Both the position numbers and the translations under genes were made by a program. Source: an uncultured Bacilli bacterium (GTDB taxonomy: Bacteria > Bacillota_I > Bacilli_A > RF39 > UBA660). From it: 10,594 nucleotides of DNA. The notes beneath the pieces were generated by a model that saw only the letters and a list, made by a program, of their open reading frames with translations, made no database searches and was not told where the DNA came from. Location of the stretch: assembly GCA_944358225.1 (NCBI GenBank), contig CALVQP010000042.1, positions 1-10,594 of the forward strand, written 5' to 3'. Shown one piece after another: positions 1-5,465 of this stretch; the stretch's first letter is position 1, and each line of letters opens with the position of its first letter.

Positions 1-70
1 CGACAGAGGGAGTCGAACCCCCAACCTACTGATTACAAGTCAGTTGCGCTGCCAGTTACGCTATGTCGGC
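1..70 (-). tRNA. tRNA-Thr (anticodon TGT), 3' end cut by window edge
   Basis: Read on the minus strand, the sequence folds as a tRNA starting with acceptor strand GCCGACA at 70-64. The anticodon stem is ACTGA/TCAGT around the loop CTTGTAA, giving anticodon TGT (threonine). The T arm contains GGTTCGACTCC-type sequence. The 3' strand of the acceptor reads TGTCG and then runs off the window, so the last two pairing bases, the discriminator and any CCA are missing. It lies only 7 bases (all A on the plus strand) after the Val tRNA, so the two are almost certainly cut from one transcript. Confidence 0.95.
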
Positions 71-77
71 AAAAAAA

Positions 78-154
78 TGGTGGGCGATGTAGGACTCGAA
101 CCTACGACCCCCTGCTTGTAAGGCAGGTGCTCTAACCAACTGAGCTAATCGCCC
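78..154 (-). tRNA. tRNA-Val (anticodon TAC) with encoded CCA
   Basis: On the minus strand the gene begins GGGCGATTAGCTCAG (7-base acceptor strand and canonical D arm). It has anticodon stem CCTGC/GCAGG around CTTACAA (anticodon TAC, valine) and a GGTTCGAGTCC T arm, and ends ATCGCCC plus discriminator A. The CCA tail is encoded (TGG at 78-80 on the plus strand), giving 77 bases in all. It is the first gene of a Val-Thr tRNA operon that continues beyond the left edge. Confidence 0.97.
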
Positions 155-175
155 ATTTCTCTCTGGACATGTCTA

Positions 176-204
176 AATATACCATCAATATTTAACTAAG
201 TCAA
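176..204 (-). promoter_or_regulatory. SigA-type promoter of the tRNA-Val/tRNA-Thr operon
   Basis: On the minus strand, -35 TTGACT (199-204) and -10 TATATT (176-181) are separated by exactly 17 bases. The start of transcription would fall near 168-170, about 15 bases before the mature 5' end of tRNA-Val. A second TTGACT (233-238) lies upstream, but the matching -10 (ATTTAT, 210-215) is poor, so only the proximal promoter is called. Confidence 0.8.
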
Positions 205-418
205 GAGATATAAATGCTTTTTTTATTATTTTAGTCAAATTATAATAACTTTATGTCGTTTTATTTATATCAAAATGTACTTTTTTATAAATTGTATTAA
301 CGATAAGTTTAACTTGAACATTTAATGGTTGATGTTTTATCATTGTACATTATAGTATGTCACCACTCTATAACAAAAACACCTACTAATTAATAATAAA
401 TATACAACAAAAACGAAT

Positions 419-457
419 AAAAAAACAGAAGGTTTTAATATTGTATCCCCTGTTTTT
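419..457 (-). terminator. Intrinsic terminator of the cotJ operon, overlapping the end of cotJC
   Basis: On the minus strand AAAAACAG (457-450) pairs with CTGTTTTT (428-421). The stem can extend inward by G-U and G-C pairs (GGG with CCTT) and is followed by a T tract. The upstream arm is made of the last codons of cotJC, so the hairpin starts inside the coding region and the stop codon (435-437) lies in the loop. Confidence 0.6.
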
Positions 458-998
458 GGTAATAATTATATAACTCTTTAAATCTATTGAAATGAACAAC
501 TTCTCTTTGACGTAAAAATAATAAAACATCAATTACATCTTTATCATCAGCTATGTCTATCAAATTTTCATAAGTGGCACGTGCTTTTTGTTCTGCCGCC
601 ATATTTTCAGATAAATCGGCTAAAACATCACTTGTTGCATTAAAATAAGCTGCCGTAAATGGCACACCATTAGAATCAGTAGGATATAGCGCCTTACCAT
701 GTTCTACAAATTTAGTGCCCAAGCCACTATTTTCTAATTCTTCAATAGTAGCGTTTTTGGTCAATTGATAGATCATACTGCAAATCATTTCACAATGACC
801 AAATTCCTCGGTAGCTATATCGTTTAGTAGAGCTTTCCCTTTTTCATCAGGCATTGTAAACTTTTGGGAAAAATACCTTAAAGCTGCTGCGAGCTCACCA
901 TTTGCACCACCAAATTGTGTAACCAGATATTTGGCCATTTTTAAATCCTTTTTCTTTATATTAACTGGATAATTAAGTTTTTTTTCATATTTAAACAT
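435..998 (-). CDS. cotJC: CotJC-type spore-coat manganese catalase
   Basis: This 187-residue protein belongs to the non-haem dimanganese catalase family (ferritin-like four-helix fold), in the CotJC branch found in spore coats, where it is expected to dismutate H2O2. The N-terminus (MFKYEKKLNYPV) and the length are typical of CotJC. Likely metal ligands, by position in family motifs, are E35 (GELAAALRY), E65 and H68 (TEEFGHCEM), E136 (AAEQKARATYE) and H169 (REVVHF). All five are present, so the enzyme is probably active. The family usually has AHLEM where this protein has GHCEM. The start ATG (998-996) has a good site, GGGAGGT, 7 bases upstream inside the 3' end of the upstream gene. The two genes overlap by 8 bases (991-998), which suggests coupled translation. 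Sporulation-specific expression is expected from the family, but I could not identify a SigE promoter. Confidence 0.95.
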   Translation of the reverse strand: MFKYEKKLNYPVNIKKKDLKMAKYLVTQFGGANGELAAALRYFSQKFTMPDEKGKALLNDIATEEFGHCEMICSMIYQLTKNATIEELENSGLGTKFVEHGKALYPTDSNGVPFTAAYFNATSDVLADLSENMAAEQKARATYENLIDIADDKDVIDVLLFLRQREVVHFNRFKELYNYYQKQGIQY

Positions 999-1440
999 CT
1001 AAATTACCTCCCTTTTCCCATGGCCATGGATCGTTAGACCAATTATATTGGGCTTTTGAAACATCACTCAAACATAACGGAGCGTAATTTTTGGCATATT
1101 CTTCCTTTAATAATCTCGCTTCATGATTATATTTAGTAAAAATATTAAATAATTGCGTATCTTCAGGATGAAGATCTAAATATAAATTAAGATCATTTAA
1201 AGCAAAATCGAGTTCAAAGATTGTTAATTCTAATTCTTCCTTTCTATTTTTTGGTATAAATCTTTTTATTGTGTAATTTTTATATGGTGAGTACTCATTT
1301 TTAAACATATTACCTTTTTCAAAACCTTCTGTTTTATTATATAGATTATTTTGATTTTCCTTAGTAACATGTTTTAGAGGAATGTTTAAATAAGTTAGAT
1401 CCATTCCATAGTTATCAAAACTATTACTTTCAAACAACAT
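991..1440 (-). CDS. cotJB: Spore-coat protein: CotJB-like domain with a CotJA-like N-terminal segment
   Basis: The 149-residue protein has two parts. Residues about 66-142 match CotJB: a helical stretch beginning KEELELTIFELDFALNDLNLYLDLHP, continuing through KEEYAKNYAPL, and ending in the diagnostic tryptophan- and proline-rich tail NDPWPWE. Residues about 38-56 (EGFEKGNMFKNEYSPYKNY) resemble the core of CotJA, which in the classic operon is a separate small protein encoded just before cotJB. The first 36 residues are polar and not recognised. CotJB is normally about 85-95 residues, so this is longer by roughly one CotJA. No separate cotJA is present, which supports a fusion. The ATG at 1440-1438 has AAAGGAG 8 bases upstream. 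It precedes cotJC with an 8-base overlap. The products are expected in the inner spore coat; that is inferred from the family. Confidence 0.85.
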   Translation of the reverse strand: MLFESNSFDNYGMDLTYLNIPLKHVTKENQNNLYNKTEGFEKGNMFKNEYSPYKNYTIKRFIPKNRKEELELTIFELDFALNDLNLYLDLHPEDTQLFNIFTKYNHEARLLKEEYAKNYAPLCLSDVSKAQYNWSNDPWPWEKGGNLDV

Positions 1441-1450
1441 AAAATAACTC

Positions 1451-1472
1451 CTTTCAAAATATCTTATGAAAG
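1451..1472 (-). promoter_or_regulatory. Small inverted repeat touching the ribosome site of the CotJA-CotJB gene
   Basis: On the minus strand, CTTTCA (1472-1467) and TGAAAG (1456-1451) form a 6-bp stem with a 10-base loop. The right arm shares its AAG with the AAAGGAG Shine-Dalgarno sequence (1454-1448). It could partly mask the ribosome site or serve as an operator. It is short and AT-rich, so chance is possible. Confidence 0.3.
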
Positions 1473-1498
1473 AAGTTGTTCCAGAAGTGTGCTAAAGT

Positions 1499-1996
1499 CT
1501 AGACATATTTCAAAAAAGTAATAATTGCGTCTATACTAAAAATAAGTGCTGCTATTGCCGTAATCACAAAAGGCATTTTTTGAAAATATTTTTTTAATTT
1601 AGGATGAATGATGTACCCTATTATAATAGCTCCTAATCCCCATCCCAAAGAGATTTCTAAAGCAATATATTTTGTTATATGAAATTTCAAATTACTATAA
1701 TCCCAAAGTGTTTTATGAAAAACTTTATCAAGAAGCATTCCGCCTGTTTGTTCTAATAATGACAAAATAACGACAATACTTAGAAAGAAAACAATTATTT
1801 CTTGATATTTTTTCAAATTTAACTTTTTTAGTTGCTTTTTTAAAAATAACATAATTAAAACACCGAAACCATAAATTGGCGTCCATGGTCCAAACATAAT
1901 GCCACTATTTAATTTTCCGCCGGTTACTAATGATACTATAGTTTCAAAAATAAAACCAAAAAAAGAGTAACTTAAAAATATAGTTAATATGTACAT
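1499..1996 (-). CDS. Polytopic membrane protein, ABC_trans_CmpB family (putative ABC transporter permease)
   Basis: This integral membrane protein of 165 residues has about five hydrophobic helices, near 1-24, 34-52, 65-86, 109-131 and 142-163. Family signatures (Pfam ABC_trans_CmpB type) are FFGFIFET near residue 12, FGPWTPIYGFG at 35-45 and LWDYSNLKFH at 97-106. The family is annotated as a putative transporter permease, but no ATPase gene is adjacent and the true function is unknown. An in-frame GTG at 2005 would add three residues. The ATG at 1996 is preferred because AAGGTGG lies 5 bases before it, whereas the GTG itself forms part of that ribosome site. The gene sits 58 bases upstream of the CotJA-CotJB gene on the same strand with no terminator seen between them, so read-through into the spore-coat genes is possible. 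A -10-like TATACT is at 2033-2028, with a poor -35. Confidence 0.85.
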   Translation of the reverse strand: MYILTIFLSYSFFGFIFETIVSLVTGGKLNSGIMFGPWTPIYGFGVLIMLFLKKQLKKLNLKKYQEIIVFFLSIVVILSLLEQTGGMLLDKVFHKTLWDYSNLKFHITKYIALEISLGWGLGAIIIGYIIHPKLKKYFQKMPFVITAIAALIFSIDAIITFLKYV

Positions 1997-2133
1997 ATTA
2001 TCCACCTTTTTATATTATTCTCGCTAAAGTATAAAATATTCGTCATATTAATCCATAATAATAACATGAAAAAATAGATTTTTAATATTTTTTTTATTAT
2101 AATTATTTTGTAATAATCAAGGTAGGTGAAAAT

Positions 2134-2412
2134 ATGCAATGTCCTAGATGTAAAACTAATATTATTGCGCCCCAAAATAAGTGTCCTGTTTGCGGTAGTC
2201 TTTTAACAAACGTTATTAATAATGATAATTCTAGTAAAGAGACTAGTATTTCCAATGGCATTTTGGATCCTAAGAATCTAGCGCACTATACTAAAACCAT
2301 TGAAAAATATAAAAATAAAAACAAGGATACTAATATCATCATCCCTGTAATCTTTATTTTGATTGTTTTAATACTTATCATTATTTTTGCTATTATTAAG
2401 ATTATGAGTTAA
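2134..2412 (+). CDS. Small zinc-ribbon protein with C-terminal membrane anchor
   Basis: This 92-residue protein opens with a zinc ribbon: C3-P-R-C6 and C17-P-V-C20 form two CxxC knuckles 10 residues apart, of the kind often found at the start of bacterial membrane proteins. A polar linker, about residues 26-66, is rich in Asn, Lys and Ser. One very hydrophobic helix, about 68-90 and rich in isoleucine, follows and ends almost at the C-terminus, so the protein is probably tail-anchored with the ribbon in the cytoplasm. The partner or function is not evident. The ATG at 2134 follows GGTAGGTGAAAAT, which gives a usable ribosome site. A TATAAT at 2098-2103 could be its -10, without a convincing -35. 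Its stop codon overlaps the stop of the convergent ATPase gene. Confidence 0.8.
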   Translation: MQCPRCKTNIIAPQNKCPVCGSLLTNVINNDNSSKETSISNGILDPKNLAHYTKTIEKYKNKNKDTNIIIPVIFILIVLILIIIFAIIKIMS

Positions 2413-5015
2413 ACATTGTAGTTAGCATATTTTTTCTTAAAAATTAATTTACGGATAAAATCTAGCGGAATTACGGTTAGAGCTAAGAAAATAACTATAA
2501 ATAGTTCTTTAATATTTAACCCATAAGTACGAAATAAATCCCCACCAAAATATATTAAGTATAATTGAATAAATATTATGAAAATAAATATTATGAGAAA
2601 AACTTTATTTTTGGTGATATTAGATAATAAATTTAATCTTTGCGTACGTGCGTTAAAAGCATTGAAAATACTTAAAAAAATGAAAAGTGCAAAATACGCT
2701 GTCATAAAATATTGATAGTTTTCACCTAGACGAATAAAGTTTTTGAAAAAAGGCAATTTTAAGAATACAATACATAATATTGCTGAGTATAATCCTGTAA
2801 TTAAAATTTCATGATACATATATCTATTTATTATATGTTCTTTTTTTTGTTTGGGTAATTCATCCATGTATTCTAATACCGGAGGCTCATATGAAAAAGC
2901 AACTCCTGCTAACGTATCCATTATCATATTAATCCATAGCATTTGCATAATTGTAATAGGCGTATCTATTCCTATAAATGGTCCAACAACAGATATCAAA
3001 ACAGCACATATATTTACTGTTAATTGGAATATGATAAATTTACGAATACTTTTAAAAATAGTTCTGCCGAAAAGAACCGCCTTACTTATAGAAAGAATAT
3101 TATCATCTAAGATGACAATATCAGCCGCAGCCTTTGCCACTTCGGTACCACTTCCCATTGCAAAACCAACATCGCATTTTTTTAAAGCCGGAGCATCATT
3201 TACCCCATCACCCGTCATGCCAACTACCAAATTTTTTTCTTGGGCTATTTTTACTAACCGGCTTTTATCACTTGGTAAAGCTCGAGCAATTATCTTAATA
3301 TTGGGTAGTATTTTTTTTAGTTGTTCATCACTTAATTCTTTTAAATCGTTGCTGGTTAGTATTAAATCTTTGGAACTTGTTATAAGTTTTATTTCTTTTC
3401 CAATACTATAAGCTGTTTGTTTGGAATCGCCGGTAATCATAATTGTGTCAATGTGGGCTTTTTTTACCAATTCTAAGCCGGCAATCGCTTCAGGTCTTAT
3501 TTCATCTTTTATTAGCACAAATCCAAGTAATGTTAAATCTTTAAAGCTTTCTTTCTCAAAATTATCATTAATCGCAAAAAGTAAAACGCGAATTCCTTTT
3601 TTTGTTTCTTGTTCAATTTTATTTTCAATATTTTTGGTATTTAATAATACCTTTTTTTGTCCTTGTTCATTATAATAATATTTACAATATGGCAAAATCT
3701 TTTCAAAAGCGCCTTTAATTAGAGTTATTTTTTTATCTAGTTGAACTACCGTTAAAGCATATTTATTAGTGCTATTAAAAGGAATTTTTTGAATTATTTT
3801 GACATTAGTTATCTTTTTTTGACAAAAGTTTAGTAACGCTCTATCAGTAATATTTCCTCCGATGATATTTTTATTTTCATCGATCATACTTTGATTATTT
3901 AAGCACATGGACATATCGACTAATGCAGATAATTTTGGATATTTGTTTATTTGTAAATATGAGGTGTATCTTTTTAAATCCCCTGTATAAAAAGATGTTA
4001 CTTCCAATTTGCCTTTGGTAATAGTGCCGGTTTTGTCAGTAAGAAGTAGATTTAGACTGCCTGCTGTTTCAATTCCAACTAGTTTTTTTACTAAAACGTT
4101 GTTTTTTAGCATTCGTTTCATATTTGAAGATAATACTAACGTAATCATCATCGGAAGACCTTCGGGTACAGCTACAACAATGATAGTAACACTTAAAGTT
4201 AGAGCATAAATTAAGTATTCCATCATTAAGGTAGCATTGGTTAGAGTGTTTATTATGGCATTAAGTTCAAAGTTATTGGCAATTACTATTTTGGAAAATA
4301 GGTAGGATATTGTTACTAAACCTGCCCCGATGTAACCCATTATGCTAATTATTTTAGCTAATCCTCTTAATTTGATTTTTAAAGGACTATCGGGTTGTTT
4401 TTCTTGAATTTCTTGAGCTAAGCTACCATAAACGGTTTTGTCCCCTACTTTTTCAACTAATAGTTTGCCCTCACCTTCAACAACTACACTTCCCCTTAAA
4501 AGGTGGATGTTTTGCGTGGGTGTTTTTTCTATTTCTTTGGTTTCACCATTTAAAAGGGATTCATCAACCTCAATCTTTCCTGATACAATTTTGCCATCGG
4601 CGGGTATTTTGTCTCCCAATGTTAAAATGATAATGTCGTCGACAACGATATCATCTAAAGGAATTTCTAGTATTTTCCCATCTCGTAAAACTTTACAATG
4701 GCTTTTTTCACTTTCTTCTTGCAAACGTTTAAAAGCTTGCTCGCTGCCATATTCACTAATACTAGATATAAATGAGGCAAGAAAAATTGCGATTAGTATT
4801 CCTAGAGTTTCAAACCAATCAAAATCTTGAAACAAAAAGACAATCTTTATGGCTAGAGCAATGAGCAATATTTTAATAATGGGATCCCCAAGAGATTCGA
4901 TTAATAAGTGTAAGAATCCCTCTTGTTTCTTATCAGTTATTTTATTAGTACCATGTAATTTACGAGATGTTATGACTTCTTCTTGCGTTAATCCATTACT
5001 ATAATGTTTCATCAT
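2409..5015 (-). CDS. P-type cation ATPase, calcium-transporting (type II, PMCA-like)
   Basis: This membrane pump couples ATP hydrolysis to cation export, probably Ca2+. Its 868 residues cover the full type II architecture. They include an N-terminal cation-ATPase domain (about 1-75, TM1-2 near 45-88), an actuator domain (about 100-210), TM3-4 (about 222-292), phosphorylation site D327 in LLLTDKTGT and a nucleotide domain with KGAFEKIL (434-441). MITGD (526-530) and the hinge TGDGVNDAP (601-609) follow, then TM5-10 from about 660. PEGLP at 284-288 in TM4 and N696 with D700 in TM6 are the usual calcium-site residues of this class. They favour Ca2+ over Na+/K+ or Mg2+, although Mn2+ cannot be excluded. 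The actuator loop reads NGET (156-159) where most P-type ATPases have TGES; the catalytic glutamate is kept as E158. The first of two adjacent ATG codons (5015) is chosen, with GGAGG 7 bases upstream. The gene is probably monocistronic. Confidence 0.93.
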   Translation of the reverse strand: MMKHYSNGLTQEEVITSRKLHGTNKITDKKQEGFLHLLIESLGDPIIKILLIALAIKIVFLFQDFDWFETLGILIAIFLASFISSISEYGSEQAFKRLQEESEKSHCKVLRDGKILEIPLDDIVVDDIIILTLGDKIPADGKIVSGKIEVDESLLNGETKEIEKTPTQNIHLLRGSVVVEGEGKLLVEKVGDKTVYGSLAQEIQEKQPDSPLKIKLRGLAKIISIMGYIGAGLVTISYLFSKIVIANNFELNAIINTLTNATLMMEYLIYALTLSVTIIVVAVPEGLPMMITLVLSSNMKRMLKNNVLVKKLVGIETAGSLNLLLTDKTGTITKGKLEVTSFYTGDLKRYTSYLQINKYPKLSALVDMSMCLNNQSMIDENKNIIGGNITDRALLNFCQKKITNVKIIQKIPFNSTNKYALTVVQLDKKITLIKGAFEKILPYCKYYYNEQGQKKVLLNTKNIENKIEQETKKGIRVLLFAINDNFEKESFKDLTLLGFVLIKDEIRPEAIAGLELVKKAHIDTIMITGDSKQTAYSIGKEIKLITSSKDLILTSNDLKELSDEQLKKILPNIKIIARALPSDKSRLVKIAQEKNLVVGMTGDGVNDAPALKKCDVGFAMGSGTEVAKAAADIVILDDNILSISKAVLFGRTIFKSIRKFIIFQLTVNICAVLISVVGPFIGIDTPITIMQMLWINMIMDTLAGVAFSYEPPVLEYMDELPKQKKEHIINRYMYHEILITGLYSAILCIVFLKLPFFKNFIRLGENYQYFMTAYFALFIFLSIFNAFNARTQRLNLLSNITKNKVFLIIFIFIIFIQLYLIYFGGDLFRTYGLNIKELFIVIFLALTVIPLDFIRKLIFKKKYANYNV

Positions 5016-5040
5016 ATATTATCCTCCAAAACAATATATG
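5013..5040 (-). promoter_or_regulatory. Inverted repeat framing the ATPase ribosome site and start codon
   Basis: On the minus strand CATATATT (5040-5033) is the exact reverse complement of AATATATG (5020-5013), with a 12-base loop. The right arm ends in the ATG start codon, and the loop holds the GGAGG Shine-Dalgarno sequence. In the mRNA this could form an 8-bp AU-rich hairpin with the start codon paired. In DNA it is also a dyad that a repressor could bind. A regulatory role is inference. Confidence 0.45.
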
Positions 5041-5123
5041 TCGGAGAATTTTTTTTATGATTAAATTTCCTAAGTAGAAAACAAGTAACTGTATTTTAAA
5101 ATGGTCCTCTAAGAGTAGATATT

Positions 5124-5183
5124 AAAAAAAGAACTATTTTGTAATGTTCCCTAAATGAGGTTTACATCAATTTTAAGTTCTTT
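5124..5183 (-). terminator. Structured hairpin with T tract: probable terminator of the coiled-coil operon
   Basis: On the minus strand AAAGAACT (5183-5176) pairs with AGTTCTTT (5135-5128), followed by more T residues to 5124. Inside the 40-base loop, TGTAA (5166-5162) can pair with TTACA (5144-5140) and CCT (5160-5158) with AGG (5152-5150), so the element can fold as three nested helices. It starts 21 bases after the stop of the 86-residue protein and lies about 110 bases before the ATPase. It is either the operon terminator or, less likely, part of an ATPase leader. It does not match any riboswitch I can recognise. Confidence 0.45.
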
Positions 5184-5204
5184 ATTATCTCCTTAGATTT
5201 TTTA

Positions 5205-5465
5205 TTAATTTAGTTCTTCTACTAATTCATTTAGCTCAACACTGAAAGAAACTTCTAAAAAATTTTTTAAATTAACATCAGTTACTTCTTCTAAGTATAC
5301 GCCATCAGGTCCTTTTACTTCCACAAATATTTCATACTCGTTGGTAGCATTTTCTGATTCATCTAATTTGTTAGTATAATAAAATATTTGCTGTTCATGT
5401 TCTGTTTTTAATAGTATTAAATATTTGTCTTTATCATCTAAAGTTACTACTTTACCACTACTCAT
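5205..5465 (-). CDS. Small acidic protein, DUF1292-like, uncharacterised
   Basis: This 86-residue, glutamate- and aspartate-rich soluble protein has no signal or membrane segment. Its pattern of short beta strands (KVVTLDDKDKYLILLK, then QQIFYYTNKL, then YEIFVEVKGPDGVYLEEV) followed by a C-terminal acidic helix (about 65-86) resembles DUF1292-type small proteins of Firmicutes, but the match is loose. Its ATG overlaps the TGA stop of the upstream membrane-protein gene (ATGA, 5465-5462). A GGAGG ribosome site lies 9 bases upstream inside that gene, so translation is probably coupled and the two products may act together. The gene is convincing; the function is unknown. Confidence 0.75.
   Translation of the reverse strand: MSSGKVVTLDDKDKYLILLKTEHEQQIFYYTNKLDESENATNEYEIFVEVKGPDGVYLEEVTDVNLKNFLEVSFSVELNELVEELN

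Noticed and set aside
324..392. Short plus-strand frame of about 22 codons in the region between the tRNAs and cotJC
   Set aside because: No ribosome site, no conserved-looking protein, AT-rich; the rest of 205-418 shows nothing else I can support.
1460..1468. SigE/SigK-like -10 (CATAAGATA, minus strand) before the CotJA-CotJB gene
   Set aside because: No matching -35 at the correct spacing, and a start from it would fall in the Shine-Dalgarno sequence, leaving almost no leader.
2042..2072. SigE-like -35 GTCATATT with CATGAAAA 15 bases later, plus strand, before the zinc-ribbon gene
   Set aside because: The -10 half matches too poorly, and AT-rich spacers give such matches by chance.
1984..2175. 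Minus-strand frame of 63 codons across the intergenic region near 2000-2130
   Set aside because: It overlaps the starts of two real genes, has a low-complexity Ile/Lys/Asn-rich translation, and no good ribosome site precedes it.
2851..3411. Long plus-strand open frame opposite the ATPase
   Set aside because: It lies entirely antisense to well-conserved ATPase domains and its translation shows no recognisable domain; the same holds for the other plus-strand frames at 3421-3675, 4009-4209 and 4438-4830.
5016..5127. Promoter for the ATPase gene (for example TTACTT with TTTAAT, minus strand)
   Set aside because: The -35 matches are only 2-3 of 6, so no promoter is called, although one must exist unless the gene relies on read-through.
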